Below, one piece after another: positions 22,903-34,250 of a DNA stretch of 64,000 bases; within the stretch, counting starts at the first letter, position 1; every line of letters begins with the position of its first letter. The DNA comes from Polytrichum commune (Eukaryota; Streptophyta; Polytrichopsida; Polytrichales; Polytrichaceae), in the NCBI GenBank assembly GCA_950295325.1, contig OX485809.1, positions 7,316,001 to 7,380,000 of the forward strand, given 5' to 3'. The translations under genes were made by a program, and so were the position numbers. Under the pieces are notes generated by a model. The model made no database searches. It was not told the DNA's origin and was given only the letters and a program-made list of their open reading frames with translations.

Positions 22903-23524
22903 CTGCAAAAACGCAAGAAAAGGAATGTCAGCATACTCTTGGTGAAAGGAGAAAGCAAACAAATTTGCAGCCTGTAAAAACAACCAGGTCCACCACCAAA
23001 GTCATTTGTGCTTCACATTCACAGTCTGCTGTTAACATATACTGTTAACATACTTCAACCAAACCCTAACTTAAGAGTTCTGGACCTAAATGACAATCAA
23101 ATAAACGCAGTTGACCATCACCCCAGTGGATTGAAATTTTCGAAAACCATAGCTAAACCCAAGGGGTACAAGAAATATTGCAATATGTCATGCTCTTGAT
23201 GAGCAAACTTCCCAGAATAAATGTAGCGTCATTCAATCAATATTAGGGTTTTAGGGAAAATCATCCAGACCTGCACCTCAATCACACTAGAAACCCTAAA
23301 TCCTAAACCCTGGAGTTTGATCAATGTTTAAACATTGTCACTGCATTCAGTCACACGAATCAAGATGCTGACTACTTAACTCGCTATACAATGAGATCTT
23401 GTGACTGACAGTCGACACCTAAACCATTCTTATGACTAACCTCAGTGACGAATCTCTTGAACAACTTGAAATCTCTTGAACAGCTTTGAGCAACAACTGT
23501 AAAGCAGCTTGAGCGACTCACTAA

Positions 23525-23752
23525 CTTAGAATGGATGACAGTTCCAACCCTACCACGCTCGTTACAGATCCCTAAACCCTAACAGCCGGAAAGTTATTGG
23601 CGGCATTTAAGTGTAGTGGAGCTACTCTCAGATATAACAAGCATTAAGTTCAGGGATTGAGGTTGGCAACGGCTCCTACCTGGATTTCAAAATGGCGATG
23701 CCGAGTGTGCTCGAATGCCTCCCACGCCTCACTGCTCCTGCACGCTCGAGCG
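23525..23752 (+). promoter_or_regulatory. Promoter region of the TNPA-like gene with telo-box
   Basis: A telo-box 'ccctaaaccctaac' lies near 23569, about 180 bases before the ATG at 23753. The whole stretch is duplicated upstream (about 21225-21449). Further 'aaaccctaaa' words occur at about 23290 and 24069. No convincing TATA box is assigned. Confidence 0.45.
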
Positions 23753-26700
23753 ATGGAGACGCCCTCGAACGCCGCTGAAGCGCCCTCGGCGAGTGAAGAG
23801 GACGACACCAACTCAGGCCTCCGGGGTTTGGAGCGATCTAAGGAGCAGGTTTTGGAGGAAGGGTTTGGTAACATCGCGGACGCCGAAGTACCTGAGTACG
23901 AGCAGCTGCGGCAGGAGAACTTACGGAAAAACGCCCTTAGGCTACAACAGCTTGGAGTCCCCCTTCTGGCAGCATCCTTGACGGCAACGGCAGCTGCTAA
24001 CACGAGGCAAGCAGCCTTGGTACCCAGCAGTCGAGGTTACCGCAAAAACAACAGTTTAGGGTACTGAAACCCTAAACCCTACCTCCTTCGCCGAAATTGC
24101 CAGCCTCCTCTATTTATTGTCACCAGCTACCCTCATTGACCTTGTTGCGCATCCTTTGGTAACTTAAGAAAATACCCTCACTGACCTTGCTTTCGCCCTC
24201 ACTAACTTAAGCAAATACCCGCTGAGCCCTTGTTTTCGCCACTTGGATCCTTTGAAAGTAAGTTCCCTCACTGACCTTGCTTTCGCCCTCACTAACTTAA
24301 GCAAATACCCGCTGAGAGCTTGTTTTCGCCCCTTGGATCCTTTGAAAGCAAGTACCCTCACTGACCTTGCTTTCGCTGGGGACTAACTTGATGCTTGCTT
24401 GAACTGCAGAGAGAACTGCAACGAGGGGTCGGAGATCGTGCGCCGGAGTTCGCGACTCGGCAAACCGCACCCAAGTTCTGGAATACCGTCGCGGTGTGAA
24501 AGGAGGAAGGAGAAGAGGGTGTTGTCGAAGGAATCGAAGGAGGGCGCTCGGAGCGGGAAGAGCAGCTCCGAGGAATGGCACAGTGAAGAGGAGGTTTCGG
24601 AGAGCGACACTGACATCCTGAATGTTGCTGAGCGTGGACATGGCGATGATGAGGTCTCGCCAGTAGGAGTGGGAAAGCCCCATCGAGGCGTCCAAAATCC
24701 TCAGGTGAGTGTACTAACTTCATATTGGGTTTTTTCCAGATGTGAGTCCTTTCATCTGTGGTGGCACAGTATTAGATTTTCATGCAAGCCATATTATGGT
24801 AAACGAATAGTTTATCTCCGTAGGCTCGATGAGTGCTTGTCATCAGTTTATCAATGGCCATGATTGAGTTCAGTAACATGAACTAAATAGATGACTATCA
24901 ACCATCGTCATTGTTTAGGATGTGTGACTGGTACTAGTCACATGAACTAAAAAGTTGACTGTTTAAAACCGTATGTGTTTCAGATTTGTGACTGGTCGTA
25001 GTCATGTGAACAGGGATAATGAATAATTGTCTGCACACATCTGGATGCTAACATGTTCTTATAGACATCAGAAGATATTATAATTCTCGAGCTTGTCTCC
25101 ATTAAAAAAATGTTTCGTCATCTGTTCAGTCACTTTCAAGGTGGATTTTCAGAAGCCTCACGAGTGTAGAGGGTGGACTGTATTGTCATTGGTCTCGAAT
25201 TCAGTGCCATATTCCCAAACAATCTACCAACCCACTGAAGTAGTACATGCGTAGAGGAAGATGTAGGATGAGAGTATTATTTCCTATCAAACTGTAAACC
25301 AATTTCTGCCATAAACCCTTACTCATAAAATCTTGGTGGCTTAAACATGATGATGAGAACATGAGCTCAGTAAGTGCAATCACACGTGATCAGAATGAAC
25401 TCTGTTATTCAATTTAGGTCTCCATCTCACAAACTAATGCTACTGAATTCCCCTATATTCTACCTCTTGCTGAAGAATTCCATAATTATTGAATGTGGGA
25501 AATAGTGTGAAGCTGAAGTCAATGCCCACAAGCCATAGAGCTTGATGTTGCAACATAGGTAAACATAGAGTATCAGCTATATTTATCAACTATAGTCGTT
25601 GTTAAGACAATGATTATATATGAATTCATTGTAACCCTTCACAATAGAGTTATCCTCTAAGTAAATATGACTTTCTGCCAAGGAGTTCATTGATCTGGAG
25701 CCTTTCTTTCTATCTTTGTAGCTTGACCCCAGTAGTGTAGTGAAAGAGAGATGTCACAGAGAGGCAATTTTCGTCACTTGGAGCTGTGCACTGGCAATCT
25801 GCCATTCGTGTTGGAATGTCCCCTATGCAACCTCGTTCGTATGTTGGAAGAGGATTGATTAAGAGTAGCAGAGCCGAACTGTCTTCAAACCGTCCCAAAT
25901 TCACATGTTGCAACTCAATTTTCATGATGTGTTCTGAATGGTTGGAGTTCGAAGTCTGTGTCTTAATAGTATTATATGCACATTGCCAGGGCGTGTCAAT
26001 GGATTCTGATCAACTGTTAGTTACATATGGGCCGGTCGAGTTTGAGAAATGGCCGGTTCAAGCCTCTGAACTTTAGGAAATTCACTCAACATTTAATGGA
26101 AACTATAATTGATTATATCTAAAACTCAAAAAGAGAACTGAATGATATCTACATGCAATCGGCTGGACTTGGAAACACCTGGATCTCGACCAATTGTGCC
26201 CAACACCTCCCCGAACAGTGGTGGAGATTTATGTCAAGTCAAATCTGGATTTCAAAGGATGGGGCTATGGTGGGAAAGGTTGTAATATCGGGAGCAAATA
26301 TCTTCAGGGGCTAGGGAGTTCAGTATGTAAATTTATTTTTGGAATGGAAGTAAATGCTCGTATCTGGGAGGTGGAGGAGAATCAAGAGCCTGAAACGTTT
26401 TTCCCTACTTTTGGGAGCTTGTCTGGCCTGTTGAAATTGATTCGGTTTTTGGAGGGCCTTTTCTGAAGTGAAAAAAAATATTGTAGATGTCAACAGAGGG
26501 GTTTAATTCCTGATTTTTTTCGCGATGGGTCAAAAGATACCAATTTTGAAAATAGCCATTTAGCTTATGCACTTTTCCAATCAGATTATACATAAATGTA
26601 ACATGAATTATAGGGAGTTTTGAGCTCATACAAATGACCTAGACTGAAAACCAAATATGTGCAAGATATCAATCACAGTTGACTTTTATCTTCTCGTTCC

Positions 26701-29700
26701 TTTTCTAATAGGCTGTACTAAATATAAATTCAATATCATAGACCAAATAAAGTACTATTGCGATTAAGAAACTTGCATCAGACATAATGGAATTTGAGCA
26801 ATTTTAGTGTCTGCAAAAATAAGACAACGGTGTAGCAGCAGCAGCAAAGGAATGCTCAACTGGAGTTACATTGAATGTAGATTATGACTGCATCAGAAGG
26901 AATTTTGTGACTTGTTAGGAGGAAATAGGCAACTAGCTATATTGTATCAAGAGTCAGCCATGTAGTTTCGGGGTGGGTCTGGCTGTCCTTACTGGCTGAA
27001 AGAGAGCAGAATTTTTTCTGGACATGGCTGGGTTGGATTATGGAGGTCATAGATACCAGTGGTAGGATCATCGCTCAGAGACTAAATTAGTGTGGACTGC
27101 TGGCTTGTTGACCTTGTATTTTCTGACTAATGTAAGTTATCTTGCTAGATACATAAGCAGCCCTAGCATATTGTTTTGGGGTCTTCTCGATTCTTGGGAA
27201 TTGTTGTGGTGGGTTGCTTAGGTAGCATCCTTTGAAACATCCTTGAGGTTCGAAGTGCCCGTGCCTCTTGAAATTGGGATTGGTCTCAAGCTAATCGCTT
27301 TAAGTTTTGTCCAGTACATCCCCATCATCGATTTGGGCTGATCTTTGAGTTTTGGTAAGCATTTCCATTCAAGTTTAGAACATCAGATTTCAATTTTTCA
27401 ATCTTAAGAGACAGAGGGATAGCTGTTTAAGTTTCATCAATAGTTCCAATTTTGTTGCAACAATCATAAGCCCAACACTTGAACTGCTTATTGCTTCGAT
27501 TAGCCCAAGACGAATTTCTGCCCTGCAAGCAGATGTTAGAATGAATCAATTTTAGAATGAATCTTGCTTGAGCCAGATTCAGTCATATCGGCACTGATCC
27601 TAGTCACATGAACTAAATAGATGACTAACAAACTTCGTATGCGTTGAGGATTTGTGACTGGTTCTAGTCACATGAACTGAGAGAACGACTAACCTTGACA
27701 TTGAGATTGATGACCTCTGTATGCACTGTGCAGGCCAGAGCTCAGACAACCGAGCCAACTGTTTGGGAGGTGCGCAAGCGAGGTCGTGGAGGTTGTGGAA
27801 TTCCAAAACCCACGTCAACGAGCCTCCGTCCGCCGCAAACAGACCGACCCCAACACGACAAACCCCTTAAGATGTCAGAGGATTCACTAACAGGGGAGCC
27901 CTTCGATTACTGCAATGACGTAGTACCCGAGCTTCCTCGTGTTCAGGGAGGCAACACACCTCCTTCGCGTGGCCGAGGCCTCCCCCGCCACGGCCCCATT
28001 AGCAGCTTGGACCTTCAAATTGCAGAAAAACAACTCCAACTACTGCAATGGAGGCGAGCGATGGAGATGCAGGAGCCTGTGGTGAACTCGTCCACGTATT
28101 CCCCATCGGAGATGACTGAGAGCTTAGGTCAACCCTCATATTCCAGAGACCAAAAGTCCAGACGACGGGTCGCTTTGAAGCAACAACAGGCTCAGGAGGT
28201 CACTTTTCGAGATGCTGGAGGGCCCAGAAAACACCTTGTGGAGGTCGATCTGAGAGGACATCCACAAGGACAGAATCGTCCGCTGTGGCTAACATGTCTT
28301 CGAGGTCATGCGCAGGATATAGATTTCAGCGAAGATAACTACAAGAATCTCAACACTTCGATGCTGCTCGCTGTCAAGGAACGAGTGGACAACACTTTTG
28401 AGTACCATGGGGGCCTTGGCAAGGTGACAGAAGAGGCTTTCCACAGCATATTGAAGGGCCAACTGAAGGTGAAGAGATATCAGTTGAAGAAAAGAATGCA
28501 AGAAGGGAAGGACAAGCCAAAGCACATTCGGCATGACCATTGGGTGAAGTTGTCAAAACTCATCTTGGAGGAGAAAAAACAACAGGAAGCAGAGAAGTTG
28601 CGATACAGCCGAGCCCAAGTGAGGAGGCCATCTTCAGCCGGGCGCAACGAAGAATATGTTCGAGCTCAATTGGTAAGTTTTCAGTCCATTACAACTCCAA
28701 CCTCACAACTTGCAAAACATCCGTATCCACTCTATATTGGAGACTCACATGCAGCATAATATATGATAACTTTCAACCTGGGAATAGAAACAACCTCCTC
28801 TTATGAATGAAGCCTCGTAATATAAGCGATACTCTTTGAGTACTCAATGGCAATTGCCACAATACAACTACCCTATTAGAAATATTTGCAATAGGCAGAT
28901 AAGGTTGAAGATGATCTCAAAGGCTGTACAACTGTTCCAATGCGAAAACCAAGTCATGATGTGGCTAGGTGCAGTCATCAAATTAGAGTATGTGACTGTC
29001 ATCAGTCATCACCAGAGTTTGCGTGACTTTTTTGGGTCATAGAGAATCTAAGATTTTGTAATCATGCAGCACTAACTATATGATGTAAGATCTCTGTGCA
29101 GGCCATTAAGCTGGAGAGAAGCCCAACTAGGGTTGAAATTGAAAGGGAGCTTGCACGCGACAAAGATGCCCCTCGAAGACTCATTCCTAGAAGTGAAACC
29201 TCCCCGAGTAGCCGAGTGTCTGATGCAAAGCCAGAGCAGGACAGTGATTGGCGGAGAGCGATGGAGAAGAACATTGAACGCATCATGCAGCACCTGCAGA
29301 TTCCCGTTGTCACCCCCATGAAGGCAGCAAGTGCAAAAGGCAGCTCCAGCTCAGAGTCCACCGGCACCGACACTTCACGAAAGCCAGATCAGGTCCAAGA
29401 AAGCTTGATGCCACTGCAGGTACAAACATGACTTCATGTGTGTTGTCCAGCTCCTGTTGTTACAGCTCCTGCTTGGGCACTTCTTAAAATCTTGTGCCTT
29501 AGTTCTAGAAGAATTCACCATGCCAAGTTCGTTACTGTTTGTAGTCATTGATATGGAAACAGTGACCAGGCTTTACTAGATGCAGTCATGAACATCAAAT
29601 TCGTGATGGATAATAGTAATGAAGCTAGAATATGTGACTTCTCACAGTCATCAGTTTAATATGTATTACTATCCATTGTCATTGAATTCAAATAAGTGAC

Positions 29701-31031
29701 TGGAATTCACAAGAAGGTGAGGCTTTGTTGAACCCATTTACAAACATTGCTCTTGATCAAAAGCAATGACTGAGTGGATCCTTATACTTTGTAATCAACT
29801 GGGTTTGCAGCAAGTAGGGGAGTGCGAATCGCAGCCGGCAGATCCGGAGAAGGCAGAGGAGATTCCTGCAGTAGGTGACGTGAAAGACTCACATCCGTCG
29901 GGAACTTCGAGCAACCCTACAGGAGGCACTCCGGATTGTGGTACAGTGACCGTGGCAGAGTCAGGAGGACGTGCCCCAATTGTGTACTCAACTCGGAATT
30001 TGAGGGCTTCGAAGCCTGCAAAAGAGGACACTCGCACCCAGAAGAGAATGCGATTGACAGAGGTTGAGAAGCTGAAGAAAGATCACGATGACACAAAGAA
30101 GCAAAGGGCAGTCCGGGGGAGCAAAACTCAACCTGAGAAGAGCAAGGAGGCCAACATTGACAGTCAGCAAAACGCGAAAGGGAAGAGGAAGAGAAACATG
30201 AACGCAGCGGTAAGTGAAGATGTAAGTGCACACAAGCCATGTATTTTCACAGGTTTCTTTTTCTGAAAGCACCTATTCAGTGATTCAATCCCAACTGATC
30301 CATGTTTTGTGTGTGTGTTTTTTTTATAGGTTGTACAAGAAACCGAGGACCCGGATTTAAAGAAGGGTGACCCTGTGATCCTTTCCAAAAACTTGAACGT
30401 ACAGATAAGTGAACATGTAAGTGCCATGTGCCACTTCCTGGAATGTTGTGCCTTAGGTCTTTAGAAATTCAGTATGGCAAGTTCGTGATTGTTTGTAGAC
30501 TTGTAGTATGGAACGAGCGACCAGGCTTGATTAGATTCAGTCATGAAGTTAGAATACGTGACTGATATTAGTAATGACGTTAGCATATGTGTCTTCTCAC
30601 AGTCATAGCATTTGAATAATTCCCATGAGCCTTGGAGATGTACATCGTTGTATGAAAACAGCAATTGAGTCCCAACTGATGCTTGTTTTGTGTTGTTATT
30701 ATTATTATAGGTTGCAGAAGAAGGTGAGGACCCGGAGTTCAAGAAGGGTGACCATGTGAGACTCAAGGGAATTCAAGAAGGGGAGGAGGATAAAGTTGTG
30801 GCACTCGGGAAAGTGCAGAATGTAGCTGGTGCTTCTCTACACGGGAGAACCATAATTGCAGGATGTGTGTCTGTAGAAGTGTTGAAAAGCCTAGATGATG
30901 ACTACAGTTTGTTTGCACCCATAGATCTAGATGATCCACCCGTGACCTTGGTAGGACAAGCAGTAGGGCACTTTATAATGTGGCCCACAGAGTTCATGGA
31001 CATTGATATGTCCTTCTCCCAAGCAGTTTAG
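23753..31031 (+). CDS. TNPA/Transposase_24-like CACTA protein, seven exons
   Basis: Second gene of the element; such proteins bind subterminal repeats and assist TNP2. Exons: 23753-24035, 24412-24704, 27734-28672, 29102-29419, 29811-30221, 30330-30416 and 30711-31031. The last five are phase 0 with clear GT-AG borders; the exon 1/2 junction is the least certain. The model gives about 883 residues with no stop. Exon 1 has VPEYEQLRQENLRKNALRLQ; exon 2 has VRRSSRLGKP. Exon 3 is the Transposase_24 (Ptta/En/Spm) region: RHLVEVDLRG-like start (KHLVEVDLRGHPQG), basic helical part, then the S-x-A ... RPSSAGRNEEYVRAQL signature. Exon 4 has a DWRRAMEKNIERIMQHLQ helix. Exon 5 is Lys/Glu-rich. Exons 6 and 7 both begin VxE..EDP(D/E)(L/F)KKGD. 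Exon 7 ends with a DUF8039-like module (GQAVGHFIMWPTEFM). Confidence 0.88.
24160..24385 (+). repeat. Tandem repeats inside TNPA intron 1
   Basis: A unit of about 96 bp ('ctcactgaccttgctttcgc..actaacttaagcaaataccc..gcttgttttcgcc..ttggatcctttgaaag') occurs about two and a half times. It creates a repetitive minus-strand open frame that I do not regard as a gene. Confidence 0.8.
24705..27733 (+). other. TNPA intron 2 (3.0 kb)
   Basis: Bounded by cag|gtgagt and tgtgcag|gcc. It carries an R2-family fragment (26015-26215) and several palindromic words 'gtgactggt..agtcacatgaact' (24942, 24990, 27600-27685) like those in the subterminal regions. No further exon is recognised; the open frames at 25786-26466 are short and without domains. 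Confidence 0.6.
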
Positions 31032-32186
31032 AGTGATGGAGTTCCAGTTGCAGAGCATCATGTTTCAGCTATGAAATTTTCTCTTTCAATGAAATGTGTT
31101 CAAATCATTTGCATGACCTGACGCAGTGCTCACAACCGCACGGTTGACTTGTAATAGTCTTGATGTCTCATTATCCCACTAATCTGAAACTAAAATCTAT
31201 GACTATGCACCGTAAGAATGGCAGATTCGACTGCATGGCATACGTTTGCACTAAACTAAGGACAATCAAGTCCTAGACAGATGCTTCCGATTTAATATTG
31301 AACTTTGACTCCCAGTAGTGAAAGAAACGAGTATACAAGGACTCCATGCAGTCATCAGATGATATGGGTGACTATGTGTAGTGACGCACATTTGACTTTA
31401 CAGTGTCGTATTCTCTCAGGTGTGTATGATGTAATACAGTCACAATCAAATCACTATGCATAGTGATCAAACCATTGCTATATTCTCTAAACCCTCACTA
31501 TAATTAGTCATGCCCATCTCATGATTTCAGTACTGGAGACCAATATTTCACTACAATTAGTCATAGCATTCAGAAGTCATTTCAGTATTCGTGACTATGT
31601 GTAGTCCAATAGATGCGACTTCAAAGAGTCTTATTATCCCAACTCAATTTATGACGCATTTCAGTCATCATCTCACTACTGTTCGTAGTGATAAAACCAG
31701 TCATGTATTGACTGATACCTCACTACAATTTGTCATATCACCACGAAGCTATTTCAACATTTGTGACTATGGGGTGTCAAATAGATGTGACTTCAAAGAG
31801 TCGTATGCTCCCAACTCAATGTATGACTACAAACAGTCACCATTTTACTACTATGCGTAGTGATGGAACTAGTCATGTATTGACACATACCTCACTACAC
31901 ATAGTCATGCCAAACAGACCCTATTTGCATATAGATGACTACATATAGTCATAGAGGTATGACTATATAGAGTCATATGGTCCAAGTCTCACTGCAGGTC
32001 CCGTTTTGAGGTCCCAAAACACTGTGGGAACGCAACATTGGGAACAAGAAGTGTCCGATATGACCCCTAGTCAGATTGTCCGAAGCGACTAACTCAAAAT
32101 GACTACAAACAGTGCTAGTCACATTTTGGTTTATGCTGTATTGTAGTCATAAAACCTAGTCACATTGGGCTGGTTTTCTTGTAGTG
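31032..32186. repeat. Right subterminal repeat region of the CACTA element
   Basis: Dense short repeats: 'ctcactacacatagtcatgc' (about 31890, complement of the left-end unit), 'tgactacatatagtcata', 'tgactatatagagtcata', and a block 'atgcgacttcaaagagtc' repeated at about 31613 and 31787. Open frames 31591-31948 are produced by these repeats. The region also holds the 3' UTR of the TNPA-like gene. Confidence 0.75.
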
Positions 32187-32189
32187 TAA

Positions 32190-32785
32190 GTTGTTCTCAT
32201 CTATTGGATCACTTAAGCATTCTGCTCATTTACCTGGCAAATTTGATTGATCAAAGGTCTTTTTAGGGGGATAAAACTATGCATTTTCTTGTGCATCACT
32301 TCCTCCAAGTGCTAAAATCTAGAAATCCAAAGGGTCATTCATGCCCATCCTTTCCCCTTGAAATAGCTCATCTCCCATCTTTCAAGGTCTTACGGATAAA
32401 TCACATTTTAACCTCAAAACTCGTCCATGAAAATTCCACACCCACGTTGAGTGAAATACACTCAAAACAACCCTTTCATAGGCTTGGGAAGTTAAGGGCT
32501 ATAGTAATGAAGAGGAGAACAATATAGTCGTATACAATTATGCCCTCTCCCCCATGACATTGTTCAAAGTGTGCAATGTGGACCCTTTACCAAACATGGA
32601 AATATTACCTCCATGCCGGCAACTATGAAGGTATGTAGTGACATCCCATACATATCATAATAAAGTAACATATATACTAATCATATCCAAGCCCCTTCAA
32701 AGTCACGGTTGAGTTTTGCTACTTGTCACAAACCCCAAATGTATACATGATGCACATTTGAGGGGTATCTAACGGATGCAAGACC
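32190..32785. other. Gene-free DNA right of the CACTA element
   Basis: Resumes the flank interrupted at 10217. A short frame at 32279-32527 has no recognised domain. Confidence 0.4.
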
Positions 32786-32789
32786 CCAC

Positions 32790-33345
32790 ATTGTTCAAAA
32801 TGGCTAAACTACTGAGGAGCTGATTACACCAGCCACTTAAGGCTTCATCTGTCAACATCTCTGGCTGTAATAGTGTGAAAAATGGTGGGCCAACATCTAG
32901 TATCTCCAAACATGATCCCCAACAATTTCACACCTGGAACCGGGCAGAAACTTTGGTGTGATCGGGGCATGAAGAGCTCAAATTGGCTAAACTACCGAGG
33001 AGCTGATTACAATAGCCACTTCTGGCAACATCCATCAACATCTCTCTGGTTGCAGTAGTGTGAAAAATGGTGGGCCAACATCTAGTATCTCTGAACATGA
33101 TCCCCAACAATTTCACACCTGGAACCGGGCGGAAAGTTTGGTGTGATCAGGACATGATGAGCTCAAAATGGCTAAACTATCAAGGAGTTGATTACACCAG
33201 CCACTTCTGGCACCATCCGTCAACATCTCCGCCTGTAATAGTGTGAAAAGTGGTGGACCAACATCTAGTATTCCTAAACACGATCCCCAACAATTTCCCG
33301 GCTACAACCGGATGGAAAGGTTGGTGTGACCGGGGGCATGATGAG
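32790..33345. repeat. Tandem repeat, three units of about 180 bp
   Basis: Units near 32800-32980, 32981-33161 and 33162-33345 share 'ggctaaactac', 'gaggagctgattac', 'ggtgggccaacatctagtat', 'gatccccaacaatttcacac' and 'ggaaccgggcggaaa'. A diverged inverted unit is at about 7365-7500. Confidence 0.85.
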
Positions 33346-33678
33346 CGGCTAGTATACTAATTCGTGTTAGTATTATTGAGCGAGGGAAAATGAAATATAA
33401 CTTATTCTTGAATGTGTGGCCAAAGATTCCCCCTGATCGAGTCGGTCTTTTAGCTAGGAGTGCAAATCAGCCATGCAGGTAAAAGGGCGATTTGAAAGGG
33501 GTGACGCTGCACGCGGAGTTGAACATGCAGCAGACTTTGCGGCTCCAAAAGGTCAAGCTTACTGCTGCCAGTCGGGAGGGTTTTGGATTCCATGCAACGT
33601 GCAATTATTAGCCTACGTATGTAGCTATTATTTCTCTACGTATATATGTAGGTGTAATTAAGTATACATACATATCCA

Positions 33679-33696
33679 TATATATATATATATATA
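33679..33696. repeat. (TA)n microsatellite
   Basis: AT dinucleotide run immediately left of the MITE at 33697, consistent with insertion into TA. Confidence 0.8.
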
Positions 33697-34141
33697 CAGT
33701 CCACCCTCTATAAATGTTACACCTATAAGTGTTAACCCTCTCTAAATGTTAACTTTCTTCTACTCCCCAGATATTGCACACTATAAATGTTAAACGTGTT
33801 AATTGTTAACAAAATGGTACTCCCTTCTTTGTAAATTTGACTCTATAAATGTTAACGAATGAAATACAACCATAATGTGGATGATAAAAACTACACATCC
33901 AGTTACATTCCTCTCTCTCTCTCAAGTGATTTGTAAACTTGATATTGAATAAAGTTTTGATCGGGTTTGCAATTTTATGATTGGTATTCTCTCACAAAGA
34001 CTCTTCACAATTGCTTATATTTATAAATGTTAAGATTTGTATATTGCTCCAAAAAAAAATTATAATTATTAACTGTTAACACCTCTATAAATGTTAACTT
34101 TGATCCACTCCCAAGGGTTAACATTTATAGAGGGTAGACTT
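33697..34141. mobile_element. Emigrant/pogo-like MITE
   Basis: The left end CAGTCCACCCTCTATAAATG is mirrored at the right by the complement of AGTCTACCCTCTATAAATGT. TA flanks both ends. The 'CAGT..(A/C)CCTCTATAAAT' terminus resembles the plant Emigrant (pogo superfamily) MITE terminus. The motif 'ctataaatgttaac' is iterated several times inside. Confidence 0.65.
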
Positions 34142-34250
34142 TATATCCCTCTCTTGCTCAAGCCAACGGCTGCACGAAACGAGTGTATTTAATGTCACTA
34201 ACTCTAATTGTCTCGGTCAAAACTAATCGTGAACCCCGGTGTAGTGGATT

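Larger units (their letters stand above)
10221..32186. mobile_element. CACTA (En/Spm-type) DNA transposon, about 22 kb, apparently full length
   Basis: The left end reads CACTACAAGAAAACCAGCCC and continues with AATGTGAC. The right end (32159-32186) is its exact reverse complement, so the terminal inverted repeat is 28 bp and perfect. TAA flanks both ends (10218-10220 and 32187-32189), the 3-bp target-site duplication expected for CACTA elements. Inside are a TNP2 transposase gene (minus, left), a TNPA/Transposase_24-like gene (plus, right), captured GTPase exons, and subterminal regions full of short direct and inverted repeats. The termini, duplication and both reading frames are intact in my reading. 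This suggests a young and possibly autonomous copy. Confidence 0.96.

Noticed and set aside
24164-24695. Overlapping minus-strand frames opposite TNPA intron 1 and exon 2
   Set aside because: One is a tandem-repeat translation and the others are shadows of the GC-rich exon 2.
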